A stretch of 64,000 nt of DNA from Bacteroidota bacterium (GCA_021825585.1 JAKAGT010000012.1:1-64000), one strand, 5' to 3'; counted from the first letter of the stretch, positions 1 to 9,403 are shown. Program-made: numbers and translations. The notes: generated by a model from the letters alone, not told the origin.

Positions 1-1
1 T

Positions 2-67
2 ATCGATTACAAACTCCGCGAGCAGGTAGCTGATTCAATACCCCCAAGAAAGTTCCCTAAAGTGTAA
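2..67 (+). CDS. 3' end of an unidentified CDS, possibly a transposase
   Basis: An open frame enters from the left edge and stops at a TAA at 65-67, giving only 21 residues that end in RKFPKV. It finishes exactly at an IS-end-like repeat (60-83), the usual place for the last gene of an insertion sequence. The family cannot be told from so short a tail. Inference only; it could also be a chance frame. Confidence 0.3.
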   Translation: MDYKLREQVADSIPPRKFPKV

Positions 68-127
68 ACGATGTTGTGACACAGCTAAGAGTCCTAAAAA
101 GTGTAAACGATGTTATGAAACATGACA
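60..127. mobile_element. Right end of an insertion sequence with two terminal repeats
   Basis: Two direct copies of a block containing GTGTAAACGATGTT lie at about 62-82 and 101-127. Read on the minus strand, each begins with TGT and carries AACATCGTTTACA. The outer tip (TGTCATG on the minus strand) lies at 127, precisely where the reading frame of the neighbouring sugar transporter is lost. Two or more internal copies of the terminal repeat and a TGT tip are typical of IS21-family ends, and IS481-type ends also start with TGT. The element body must lie to the left, outside the window. Confidence 0.55.
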
Positions 128-646
128 CGTAGTTCCTATCGAATTGAAACCCTGCGCCAAGTTCAGTCGGCTCGAAGCGGTCCGCTCCGGTCCGAGTATG
201 GTTACATAAGGGTTGGCGGCAATTTGAAGGAGGGAGAACCCCAGTCCGACTATGAAGATCGCCAGCAGGAACAACGGGTAAGATATTGCTCCGGCTGCAG
301 GCAGGAACAGCGCGCTGCCCACGGCGGCGATGAGAAGACTCACCACTATGCTGTTCTTGTAGCCTAACTTCGCAATTGGATCGCCTGCTGTAGAGGAGAT
401 GAGGTAGTAAAGCAAGGCGCCGATAAAGTAACCACCGGCGAAGGCGAACTGGACGAGCATCGCCTCGAAGTAGTTCAGAGTGAAGGCCTGCTTGAACCTG
501 GGGATGAGGATGTCGTTCCATACCGTCATGAACCCCCACATGAAGAACAGGCTGGTCATGATGAAGAACGGTCCGCGGTATGTCTGCGTCTTCCCTGCCG
601 TACCTGATGATGATATGGCTTCAGCCGGTGTGCTAGTGTCAATCAT
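113..646 (-). pseudogene. FucP-type MFS sugar transporter, truncated by an IS end
   Basis: The 177-residue product is the N-terminal part of a glucose/galactose or fucose proton symporter of the major facilitator superfamily. It has the FFMWGFMTVWND first helix, later hydrophobic helices and the family stretch NLAQGFNSIGTT near residue 172. Family members are about 400-440 residues, so roughly the last 60 percent is missing. After GTT the frame reads CHVS and stops, and those codons are the IS tip itself (TGT CAT GTT). The break is therefore an insertion and not a terminal degradation. The start ATG at 646 has no strong ribosome site. A five-to-six-helix stub should not transport. Confidence 0.8.
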
Positions 647-1342
647 ATATAGATTCCAATTGGTTTAGACTGTTTCTGAGTTGAATTCCCGGCATCGCAT
701 GCAAAACCACGGCATTGTTCCATGCCTCCCGGTCATGCCTGCACCCGGCCTCACGAATATCGCTGCCAATAACGCCGCGTTCCATTTTGCATATAAATGA
801 TAAGTTAGTTATCAGGTGAGGGATTGGCAAGGAAACGTGGAGAAAGAAAATCCGGAACATGCGCAAGGGTTCCACCGGTGAGACCGGTCACTGCGGCCGT
901 CGGCTGCCGGAAAACGGAACGGGGATAGAACGGACGTGACGGAATTGCACTGATTTTGTCATTGATCAAAGGATCGATCCGTGCAACGACCGGATAATCG
1001 ACAGAGGCGGCTCCCTTCAAACCTCACATGATCGCAGCTGGCGCATTTTTGCGCCTCCATCCATATGTACGTGGCGCATCCTCTTCTGGCGGACATTCCG
1101 TCCGCTTGTCCCGTTCCTAAATATTATGTAAGCACGGGAGGGATCGAAGAGCGTGGTCTGCCGACTGCTGACAACTGATTTCTGACAGTATATAAGACCC
1201 GTGTATCAAAACCGCACACCCCCAGTATCAAAATCGCACACCTGCCCTGCACTCCCCCTCTTTTTGCATGTTACGAGGGCCGTTATGACGGGCATGCACA
1301 TTGATTACTATGAAGACGAAGTCGAGTTAAATGTGAGAAGTA
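647..1342. other. Gene-poor intergenic stretch
   Basis: About 700 bases without a convincing gene. Overlapping short frames on both strands show no recognisable motif. It holds a GCTGAC/CTGAC-rich low-complexity patch near 1158-1188 and the twin repeat at 1203-1242. A similar GCTGAC-rich patch lies at 1811-1855, on the far side of the receiver gene. Confidence 0.5.
1203..1242. repeat. Twin direct repeat resembling a solitary IS end
   Basis: Two 18-base copies, GTATCAAAACCGCACACC at 1203-1220 and GTATCAAAATCGCACACC at 1225-1242, differ at one base and are spaced 22 bases apart start to start. On the minus strand the motif reads GGTGTGCGATTTTGATAC, with a TGT near the outer edge. Paired terminal repeats with this spacing resemble IS21-type ends. 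No transposase gene is attached, so this looks like a leftover end. Confidence 0.45.
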
Positions 1343-1810
1343 TTGATAAACCAATCGAATGATACGAACATGGCTTTCATGACTGACGAGGGGCAGGAAG
1401 TGCCCGCAGAGGAGAGAAAATTTAATCGTCCTAGAGGCCGGGGCGAGGTTATTCTCGTGATCGAAGATGAAAAAATGTTGAGGGATTTCCTCCAAACGAT
1501 ACTCAGTGAAGTCGGCTATAAGGTGATCCTGGCGGCGGACGGTGCTGAAGGGCTTCTGACGTTTATGGAACATAAGGAAGAGATCAATCTGGTGCTCCTG
1601 GACATGGGGCTTCCAAGAATGAGCGGAGAGGATGTACTGTCGGGAATCGTCTGGGCAAATCCGGGTGTCAAGATCATCTGTGTGAGCGGCTCAATCGATC
1701 CCTGGGTACAGGAGAGCGCCTTCCAGATTGGTGCGACGGATTACATTTCAAAACCATATTTAATAGATGACTTGCTGATGAAGGTGCATCGCACATTGAA
1801 ACAAGAATAA
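1343..1810 (+). CDS. Single-domain response regulator (CheY-like receiver)
   Basis: The 155-residue product is an N-terminal tail of about 35 residues followed by one receiver domain. The acidic pocket is in VIEDE, the phospho-acceptor Asp in LVLLDMGLP, the conserved Ser in ICVSGS and the Lys in YISKPY, so it should be phosphorylatable. There is no output domain, so it probably acts by protein contact or in a phosphorelay. The longest frame starts at a TTG behind GAGAAG; an ATG at 1370 is the alternative. No kinase gene is adjacent. The receiver relic near 18.3 kb has the same GKPY/KPY signature. Confidence 0.8.
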   Translation: MINQSNDTNMAFMTDEGQEVPAEERKFNRPRGRGEVILVIEDEKMLRDFLQTILSEVGYKVILAADGAEGLLTFMEHKEEINLVLLDMGLPRMSGEDVLSGIVWANPGVKIICVSGSIDPWVQESAFQIGATDYISKPYLIDDLLMKVHRTLKQE

Positions 1811-1973
1811 GATAGCTGTTGGCGGTCAGCTGACGGCTGACTACTGATTGCTGCCGTGCCGCATTTCCCATGCTCTCTGCTCCATGCCCTTTTCCCCGCG
1901 AGCTCTGCCGCCTGCTCTGAGAGTTCACAAGGGACTCCGCCGCAACGTTGGCAAGCCGGCGAAGAGCCGTCAT

Positions 1974-2876
1974 TTAATTCAGTATCATCTCCCTGTCCGG
2001 GATATCGATGGTTATCTCTTTCCCCAGCCAGTTGATGCCGGTTATGCCGTCATAAATTAACCCGTTTAAGAATGCCGTCTTCACTTTGCCGGTGCGCACA
2101 GAAGATGCAGCAGATAAGGATATCTTATCGAGATCGGCAATGTAAAACATGTTTTCTACTTTATTATTCAGGCTGCTCTTCTTGTAATATTTCTTTGCAG
2201 CAGATGCATCTACCCCGAGTTCTTTCATAAACCCCGCGTTGAACCTGTAGACATCGAACCCGGCCCCGCTGTCTAACGATATCTGCAGAGTCAGCCTGTC
2301 GTTCACACTGACTTTGGTAAACATGTCGAGAGAAATTCCCCTGTCGTCATCGAGTTGAACGGGAACAGTCTTCCCTTCTTCTGCCCGCTTGTCCAGGCTG
2401 GCCTTCGTATCCAAAAACATCTTCCTGTCCGCGAAATCGATTGTAAACGGCTGGTTTCGAAAACAGGTCAGCGATATCAGTCCGTCGACATCACCCAGGT
2501 CCGCATCCAGGACCGTCACCACGGGATCGTGTAAATCCATGTCGCCTATCTCGATATCATTCACTTCATACAGGTTCAGTCTCAGCGCTTCTCCCGTCGC
2601 CCTGAATCCGGTGAAGTATCCGTCCTCACGTTTCATGTGGCCGAGTCTCTCGGCAAATTTCTTCGTGATGACATTTATTCCCGCACCGGTATCGAGTATA
2701 AAGCGGCCCTCGACATTGTCAACCCTTACGGTCATTACAATATGCCCATGCGGTCCGACCTCGATCGGCACTGCGTAAGGCCGGCCGGTGTAAACCGTCT
2801 TTGCTCCACCGTCGACTCTTCCTCCCGCTTTCATTGCAAGAGCCCCGGCGGGCCGGGACAAAAACCAGTGAAGCAA
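1974..2876 (-). CDS. Retropepsin-like aspartyl protease, N-terminus frameshifted
   Basis: The product has two catalytic-type motifs, LDTGAG (Asp near residue 62 of this frame) and LDSGAG (Asp near 202), as in bilobal aspartyl proteases of the gag-asp/retropepsin-like superfamily found in secreted bacterial proteins. The rest is beta-rich with alternating hydrophobics. The frame as given begins MLHWFLSRPAG, which is not a signal peptide. A proper one, MKNLAILSAALLASLVFVPA, starts at 2910 in another frame and would join at about 2850-2862. The ATG of MKAGGR (2834) would give only the mature part. Its substrate is unknown; it is probably periplasmic or surface. Confidence 0.72.
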   Translation of the reverse strand: MLHWFLSRPAGALAMKAGGRVDGGAKTVYTGRPYAVPIEVGPHGHIVMTVRVDNVEGRFILDTGAGINVITKKFAERLGHMKREDGYFTGFRATGEALRLNLYEVNDIEIGDMDLHDPVVTVLDADLGDVDGLISLTCFRNQPFTIDFADRKMFLDTKASLDKRAEEGKTVPVQLDDDRGISLDMFTKVSVNDRLTLQISLDSGAGFDVYRFNAGFMKELGVDASAAKKYYKKSSLNNKVENMFYIADLDKISLSAASSVRTGKVKTAFLNGLIYDGITGINWLGKEITIDIPDREMILN

Positions 2877-2910
2877 GTAGTGCGGCGGATAGTATAGCGA
2901 GATTCTTCAT
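2848..2910 (-). pseudogene. Out-of-frame signal peptide of the aspartyl protease
   Basis: On the minus strand an ATG at 2910, behind AGAGGG, begins a typical signal peptide: Lys at position 2, hydrophobic core LAILSAALLASLVFV, then Pro-Ala. A one-base shift in the GC-rich stretch at 2847-2862 would join it to residues reading AGALA and the protease domain, and ALA is a good signal peptidase site. The two pieces fit so well that a real or sequencing frameshift is the simplest reading. Confidence 0.65.
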
Positions 2911-3875
2911 TTTCCCTCTTTTTTTAGAATTTGTCGTACAATTTAATCAAGCATTCGAAAAAGAGGGCATGAATCCCCCTTTAAAACCGGGTTTCCGGCA
3001 CGAGGTCCGGTAACCGGATTACGCCCCTATCCCTCCTCACCGGTTTGCATGGGACAGCGAATCGCAGCTGCAACCGGGGCACCGTCACGGGGAGAGGCGT
3101 TCAATACGGCTGATTGCTCAGGCGCAGCCGATTGCGGCGGGCGTAAGAAGGCCAAGCGGGGCGGATCGAACGAGGGCCGGGCAAAGAATAAAGTTACCGT
3201 CGCACCAAGAGGAGGGGCTCCGGAGGTAACAAGGTGTTGGTGTGCCGGACGCTTGTTCGCCTCAGATTCCTCTTGACAGAAAGTTTCAAATGTAGTAACC
3301 TATCAAAGATAATACGGCGTTTTAATAGTAAAACGCAGCTTTCAATGGGAGCTGAAGTGCGATTTGCTTTGAACGCCTCTTACGTCGTGCGTTAAACAAA
3401 AGTGCATTAGGGCTCAAGAGTGAATACCCTTGAAATCCATACCGATTCACTTTCACGTGAGAATTGTTCTTCAAGCTTGATTTGTGTCCCTGAACATACT
3501 GTGCTCAGTTAGCAAGAGAGATGCAGGATGTGGTTCGCATTCATGGCCGATTCTGAATATTACGACCCCGGGCCGCTTTATTGATTGCCGTGATGCAGGC
3601 GCGTGAGTCGTGACGCCTGTGAGTCGGCGAGCCTGTGCACGTGAGCCGGGACAGTTTGTTTGTTACTGCAGTGCAGTACCGCAGGCTTCGCGTTGAGTCT
3701 GGATTAATTCAGGATGTACCGCACAGCCGGTGATGCCGGTTGTATTCACGAGAATTTTAAGGAGGTGATTATTTACAGCCATTCCGCAAACGGGCTTATT
3801 TCGACGGTCGATCTAAGCCCATATGTATCACGAAGTTCAAGTGAACATTAAGATTATCAAATAAGGAGGACCCTT
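2911..3875. other. Long intergenic region and leader of the outer-membrane operon
   Basis: About 960 bases with no supported gene. The GC-rich part at 3049-3276 is open on both strands but shows no motif. A TTGACA at 3273-3278 with TAGTAA 14 bases further is a weak promoter candidate with too short a spacer. Shortly before the receptor gene, 3759-3770 carries AAGGAGGTGATT, complementary to the conserved 3' end of 16S rRNA, without a normal start codon behind it. The real ribosome site for the receptor, AAGGAGGA, is at 3863-3870. Confidence 0.45.
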
Positions 3876-6842
3876 ATGAGACGGTTTTTTACGGCTTTGT
3901 ATGCTTTTGCAGTGCTAGCCACGCTGTCGGCCGCCCCGGTGTTCGCAAGCGGCGGTAAGTTGACGGGCAAAGTGGTTGACGCAAAGACCGGGGAGCCACT
4001 TTCGGGAGCGAGTGTGCGCGTCGAGGGCACACAGCTCGGTGCGGCGGTCGGTCTTGACGGCATATACGTCATCCTGAACCTACCGCCCAACACCTACAGC
4101 GTGACCGTAACCAGCGTCGGTTACACAAAGACAACTGTGAGGGGTATCGTGGTCAATTCCGACCTCACTACCTTCCAGAACTTCAATGTCGAGCCGGCTT
4201 CGGTCGGTCTCCCGGAAGTAGTCGTCGAGGCTCAGAAGAAGCTGATCGACATTACACAGACAAGCGGCCGGTCGATTATGACAGCCAGCCAGATATCGAG
4301 TCTGCCCGCCGGAAATCTCCAGACGATACTCGCTACCTCTCCCAGTGCATACAACGGATACATTCGTGGAGGCAAGAGGTTTGAGACTTCCTATATAGTG
4401 GACGGCATCGATTTGTCCGACAAGACATACGAATCTGCCAACAACGCCAATAGCTTGTTCAGCAGCTATCTGGCTGTGAACAAGACTTTCAGGCAGAACA
4501 ACAACCTGGTAGAAGTCGGTTCGGATGCCCTTCAGGAAGTGTCAGTGAATACGACATCGAGTCTGAGGTACTCACCCGCAACGGCAGGTGTTGTCGACAT
4601 GACACTTAAGCAGGGATCGGGTAAGATCACGGGCATGGTCACGGCTAAATACGCCTCAAGCCTGCAGGCTGCCGGAATGAACGTCTACACCGGACTACTG
4701 CCGGACGGCACTACTGCAGAATCGAAGTATCTGACCGAGAAGACTTCCCTGGCGGCAAGCGGAAACACGGCTAAAGCCAACAGATATACATGGACTCCCA
4801 GCGAATACTGGTACGCAAGCAAGCCCACCGAAAACCTCGAGTTCAATCTGGCAGGCGGTCTGCTGAATAACCTCGGATTCATGATAGACGCCAAGTACAT
4901 CAATTCCTACGGCATGTATCCCAACGACTTCCACCGCTCACTGAATGCTACTGCGACGGTCGATTGGGCAATCCAGCCGACATTGAAATTGACGGCTGTT
5001 GGTATCCTTTCGGACCAGGGTTATTTCCTGGGCTGGAGGAATAGCATGTATAATGAAAACTTCAAGTTCTACCTGCAGGGCGTTCCGCGTTACGCGATGG
5101 GAACAGCAGCAGGCAGCCTGAAGCTGGTCAAATCTCTGTCCGATAAGACCTACTACGAAGTCCAGGCAACATATACAGACAGCCCGGACAAGGTCGGCTT
5201 TATAACGAGCGGCGGCCAGATTAACCCCATCGGCGTTACCACCGGAGACTTCCTGACATTTGCGGATCCAGCCGAGATCAAGCGGTACGTGAGCAATATC
5301 GATCTGTCAAAGTTCTTCTCGGTGGCTCCTCAGAATGAGACACCATCTGCTGCATCTTTCCCATCTTCCTCTCCGTACAAGCTTTCGAGGCCCGGTGTCT
5401 ATTATGAGAACCAGGATGTCCAACAGTACAACGTCAGGGCAGATATAAACAGTCAGGTCACTCCGCATCACCTGTTGAGCGGAGGGGTGAATTTGCAGAT
5501 GTACAATTATCACAACCTCAGGCGATTCTCGCCCAGCGGCTATCTCGATGTCGAAGAGTACACCGTTCATCCGAAGCAATACGGCATTTACGCCCAGGAC
5601 AGGATAGACTATTCGGGTGTAATCGTAAACGTCGGCGCGCGTGTTGACGGATGGGATGCTGGCGCCAAGGGAATCGGCAATTTCTTTGCCCCTTATACGC
5701 TCGTTCCGGACAGCGAGGTTTTCGGAGGGGTTAACCCGAACGGTACACCGGAAGTCATCAAGTTCAACAATATGGTCGTAAACAGGACCAAGACGATTCC
5801 CGTGAAGTGGCTGTTCGAGCCCATGATAGGCATTTCTCACCCGATTTCGGAGAATGCCTCTATGTACTATTCGTTCTCGAGAACGATGCAGCCGCTCCCC
5901 TTCTCCGCCCTTTATGGCATCTCCTATCAGAAGTTCCACACGTCGCTTCCCAACGTTTCTGCGGTTGGCTCTGACCCGATGGAGTCCACGAACTATGAAA
6001 TGGGCTTGCAGTATGCGGTGTCTAATTACCTCGGCGTCAACGTGAGTGCCTATTACAGGACTATAAAGAACTACAACCAGATGGCCTTCCAGGTTGTGCC
6101 GAGGGCCGGGATCGGATCGACTTACTACCTCTACTTTTACGGCGGGAATGCCGATGCACGCGGCATAGAACTGACGCTGCGAAGCAACGCCTTGCCGGTC
6201 GGCGACTTCATGAGACTGACGAGCGTATTGACATACACTTACAGCTACGTCCGGTCACTTGTCGGCGGCACTGCGCTGCGCGGCCAGAATAACACGACAT
6301 TCTATACAACGACGGGCGACAGCGCAAAGTACGGCGGCGGTCTCCCCTTCGGCAATGCAAACTATTACGCCGGGTATGAACAATCGATACTTGGTTCCAA
6401 CTCATCGAGCTTTGCGGGTTACGACAGGCCTAACCGCGTGACCTTCATACTCAACTTCGATTTCCCGAAACCGATCAGCTCCGTTCCGGTGGATTTCCAT
6501 CTTAACACTTTCACGACGTACCAGAGCGGATTTCTCTATCCTATCAGCGCTTCCGATCCCCGTTCGAGAGAAATCGGGACTGCCCCGTATAACATGAGGA
6601 CCGATCTGAGATTCGAAGCCGACTTCTCGGTCGCCGGACTCAGCTTCACTCCTTTTGTCGAAGTGCTGAATGTCTTCAACAGAGTGAACATCATCGCCTA
6701 CGACAACAGTACGGCCGGTCAACTCCTTTGGGAGCAGAAGGGAATCCCGACTGGTCCTTATGGATGGGCTGTGCTGCCTGACGGGTCGAGCGTTTATGAC
6801 ATCGGCCGAGAAGTATACTTCGGCTTATCGATCAATTTCTGA
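3876..6842 (+). CDS. TonB-dependent outer-membrane receptor
   Basis: The 988-residue protein has a signal peptide (1-24, ending PVFA), a carboxypeptidase-regulatory-like beta-sandwich at about 27-110 (LTGKVVDAKTGEPLSGASV, then GIYVILNLPPNTYSV), a plug region at about 115-250 with IRGGKRFETSYIVDGID, and a large beta-barrel ending in Phe (YFGLSINF), as expected for a BAM substrate. This order is the usual one for Bacteroidota/Ignavibacteria receptors. The ligand is unknown, and no SusD partner follows. Instead a T9SS-sorted protein and a PorV-like protein lie 39 and 23 bases after the respective stops, suggesting one transcript. The start has a strong AAGGAGGA. Confidence 0.88.
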   Translation: MRRFFTALYAFAVLATLSAAPVFASGGKLTGKVVDAKTGEPLSGASVRVEGTQLGAAVGLDGIYVILNLPPNTYSVTVTSVGYTKTTVRGIVVNSDLTTFQNFNVEPASVGLPEVVVEAQKKLIDITQTSGRSIMTASQISSLPAGNLQTILATSPSAYNGYIRGGKRFETSYIVDGIDLSDKTYESANNANSLFSSYLAVNKTFRQNNNLVEVGSDALQEVSVNTTSSLRYSPATAGVVDMTLKQGSGKITGMVTAKYASSLQAAGMNVYTGLLPDGTTAESKYLTEKTSLAASGNTAKANRYTWTPSEYWYASKPTENLEFNLAGGLLNNLGFMIDAKYINSYGMYPNDFHRSLNATATVDWAIQPTLKLTAVGILSDQGYFLGWRNSMYNENFKFYLQGVPRYAMGTAAGSLKLVKSLSDKTYYEVQATYTDSPDKVGFITSGGQINPIGVTTGDFLTFADPAEIKRYVSNIDLSKFFSVAPQNETPSAASFPSSSPYKLSRPGVYYENQDVQQYNVRADINSQVTPHHLLSGGVNLQMYNYHNLRRFSPSGYLDVEEYTVHPKQYGIYAQDRIDYSGVIVNVGARVDGWDAGAKGIGNFFAPYTLVPDSEVFGGVNPNGTPEVIKFNNMVVNRTKTIPVKWLFEPMIGISHPISENASMYYSFSRTMQPLPFSALYGISYQKFHTSLPNVSAVGSDPMESTNYEMGLQYAVSNYLGVNVSAYYRTIKNYNQMAFQVVPRAGIGSTYYLYFYGGNADARGIELTLRSNALPVGDFMRLTSVLTYTYSYVRSLVGGTALRGQNNTTFYTTTGDSAKYGGGLPFGNANYYAGYEQSILGSNSSSFAGYDRPNRVTFILNFDFPKPISSVPVDFHLNTFTTYQSGFLYPISASDPRSREIGTAPYNMRTDLRFEADFSVAGLSFTPFVEVLNVFNRVNIIAYDNSTAGQLLWEQKGIPTGPYGWAVLPDGSSVYDIGREVYFGLSINF

Positions 6843-6881
6843 TGATTCATTCTGCAACGAAAATTTACAGGAGATAAGAAT

Positions 6882-9380
6882 ATGCGAAAGCTTTTATTAG
6901 TAGGTTTGTGCATAAGCTTCGTAGCATCTCTTACTTACGGACAAGTGAGGATTCGGGACAGGGCGCAGGCCATGAACACCCCCCCTGTTAATACGCCAAG
7001 CAACATTTTCCCGAATACAGGAGAGATGGTAGCAGGCAACCTATGGGACTCGTTCATGCCGATGTCAACCGGCGTCTATTACAGCGAGACCCCAAACAAC
7101 CCGGCCCGTCTGTGGGACCTTGTCCGGATGGGAAACTTCGACAGGCAGTGGAGCGCTCCGACCGCTATGTGGCCAGGCGGCTTCCCTTTCAGTTACTACT
7201 GGAACCAGGATATGCAGGCAGTAGCGTACGCGCCCAACATAAACCCGACGAAGCAGACCAGTTCAAGTACGAACCATGCTACGATGATCTACACATCTAG
7301 AATAGACTCACTATGGCAGGCCAGACTAAGCATGAAATCCTACGTGATCGGCCCCATCTGGATTAATCCCGACGGTACTCCCGACAAGAACGGGACGAAC
7401 CGCTACGAGCTTTACTACGAGGCGGGCTTCCCGACTAACCTCGGTATCTGGGTGACGTTCAGGGCGATCCAGTACACACAGCCTTGGAACCACATGAACG
7501 ATTTCATTTTGCTCGGTGTGACGTTCAAGAACTACGGCCTGTTGGATGTAACCTCGAGCGGCAGCCCGACATCCACCACGAACAAGATTCAAGCCCTTGC
7601 ACTCGCATGGCATTCAGGCGACATAGGCTCCCTGAACGTCAGCACGGGCGGCAACAGAGGCACGTCATCATGGGGATATGCCAGGATGTCCGGTTACATC
7701 GCCGACAATGATCCTAACGGGAACCCGTGGGCGACGCAGGTCACTTATCCCGGCGTCAATCCGGCCAACTACCCGAGCTATCCCGGGCCCAACTCCAGCG
7801 TGCCGGCTGGAAAGCACAACATGGGCATCAACTGCTCCATTTACAATTATTACACCGACATCTGGATGGGAAAGACCTGGCTCGGCGTGAAACAGGACAC
7901 ACTCGGCCTCTTCTCCTCTCCCGATGCAAGCACGATCTTCGGGACTCATCCCGTCGGTGCGGGCGCGCAGCGCGGATGGTACACCTCCTCGGAGACAGGA
8001 GTAGGTGGTCTGGAGAACGAGCTCGATGCAGCATCCATTTTCACGATAGCGACGGGCGAATGGTATGTTGACGGCGGAAAGAGCGGCGATGCAAGCAAGC
8101 TGAACCTCTCCCCCAACTCCAACTTCTTCCAGTCAGGCACCGCGGGCAACGTCCTTTCGTTCGTTCCCAAATCTTCGCCGGGAAAGCCGGACGGCGACCT
8201 GAAGAGCCAGACCAAACCCCTCAACAACGTATGGGAGAACGGCTGGACGCAGGGTTACACCGCGACCACGAACTTCGACGGCGATTCATTCATCGGAACG
8301 GGACCGTATTCCATCGATGTCGGCCAGTCGATCACCGTTGTCGGAGCGGAGTATGCGGGCTTCAGGATGAACGGGTTCCTGAACTCACTCCAGGCGGCGC
8401 GGTATGCGTGGGAGCAGGGCGGCGTACCGGTTGGCCCTTCTGCGCCTGACATGAAGACGTCCATAACCGTACCCGATAACAAAATCCTGATCTCATGGAC
8501 GAAGAGCCCCGACGAGACTTCGAATCCGAATTTCGGCGGCTACAAGATATATCGCGCGAGCGCGTTCCCACAGTTCAGTTCGCTTAGCCTCGGGATGCGT
8601 ACGATGCATCATTACATGGACCAGATGACTGTTGGTCCGATTGACTCCACGAAATACGCCGATCCGATAAACCCGCAGTTCGACGCCTTCAGCCAGCTGA
8701 ACAAGATGCAGGCGGGCGGATGGGGGCCGTGGCAAATTCAGGCGGTAATCCCGAAGTCTTCCCTGCAGACCTACGCGCACACTGACGGCAATTACAGCTA
8801 TGCATTCAAAGACAGCTCCCTCGACGTTCTCCTGGGATTCTCATATTGGTACTATGTCGCAGCATATAACAACGTGCCGTCGGGACTCACTGTCAACGGC
8901 GTCACTACCAACCATCTCGAGTCAGGCAGAGTAAACGAGAACGGCGCAGCCGGAACCTGGCAAGGGACGTTCCCGTGGGCTACGCAGAGCAGTTTCTACC
9001 CGACTACGGTCTCAGGTTTGAAGAACATCGGGGCGACTATCGTGGTACAATCACCCCCGATCAACGTCGCATCGCTCGCAAACGGGAGCGCCAAGATCGG
9101 CGTGAAGCCAAACCCGTATAAGAAACAAGCTTTCTTTGACGTCGGATTGGAACATAAGATCATGTTCTACAATCTGCCGCAGCAGTGCACAATCACAATA
9201 CTCGACGTTGCCGGACAGGTAATCGATCAGATCCGCTACACCGCCCCAACACCGACCAACGGCACGTTCTTCTGGGATATGTTCTCGAAGGACGGCCAGG
9301 AGGTGGCCAACGGCCTGTATATATATGTAGTGCAATACAACGGCGGGCAGCAATCCGGCTATTTTGCGATCCTAAGGTAA
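6882..9380 (+). CDS. Secreted protein with T9SS-type C-terminal sorting domain
   Basis: The 832-residue protein has a signal peptide (MRKLLLVGLCISFVASLTYG) and a long Asn/Gly/Trp/Tyr-rich body of unknown function. A fibronectin-III-like segment lies near 525-560 (KILISWTKSPDE, then GGYKIYRAS). The C-terminus, about 745-832, starts GVKPNPYKK and runs through TITILDVAGQVID, DGQEVANGLYIYVVQ and a short basic end. That pattern is the T9SS type A sorting domain. It should cross the outer membrane through a SprA-type translocon, such as the one encoded at 18966-26054, and be surface attached or released. AGGAG precedes the ATG. The function of the body is not recognised. Confidence 0.82.
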   Translation: MRKLLLVGLCISFVASLTYGQVRIRDRAQAMNTPPVNTPSNIFPNTGEMVAGNLWDSFMPMSTGVYYSETPNNPARLWDLVRMGNFDRQWSAPTAMWPGGFPFSYYWNQDMQAVAYAPNINPTKQTSSSTNHATMIYTSRIDSLWQARLSMKSYVIGPIWINPDGTPDKNGTNRYELYYEAGFPTNLGIWVTFRAIQYTQPWNHMNDFILLGVTFKNYGLLDVTSSGSPTSTTNKIQALALAWHSGDIGSLNVSTGGNRGTSSWGYARMSGYIADNDPNGNPWATQVTYPGVNPANYPSYPGPNSSVPAGKHNMGINCSIYNYYTDIWMGKTWLGVKQDTLGLFSSPDASTIFGTHPVGAGAQRGWYTSSETGVGGLENELDAASIFTIATGEWYVDGGKSGDASKLNLSPNSNFFQSGTAGNVLSFVPKSSPGKPDGDLKSQTKPLNNVWENGWTQGYTATTNFDGDSFIGTGPYSIDVGQSITVVGAEYAGFRMNGFLNSLQAARYAWEQGGVPVGPSAPDMKTSITVPDNKILISWTKSPDETSNPNFGGYKIYRASAFPQFSSLSLGMRTMHHYMDQMTVGPIDSTKYADPINPQFDAFSQLNKMQAGGWGPWQIQAVIPKSSLQTYAHTDGNYSYAFKDSSLDVLLGFSYWYYVAAYNNVPSGLTVNGVTTNHLESGRVNENGAAGTWQGTFPWATQSSFYPTTVSGLKNIGATIVVQSPPINVASLANGSAKIGVKPNPYKKQAFFDVGLEHKIMFYNLPQQCTITILDVAGQVIDQIRYTAPTPTNGTFFWDMFSKDGQEVANGLYIYVVQYNGGQQSGYFAILR

Positions 9381-9403
9381 CCTCAAACACAGGAGTCTAG
9401 ACC

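Noticed and set aside
57-539. Minus-strand open frame of 160 codons
   Set aside because: It is the shadow of the FucP-like stub in another frame: Arg/His-rich, no motif, and it crosses the IS end.
3049-3276. Plus-strand open frame of 75 codons before the receptor operon
   Set aside because: Ala/Gly/Arg-rich from high GC, open on both strands, no ribosome site and no motif.
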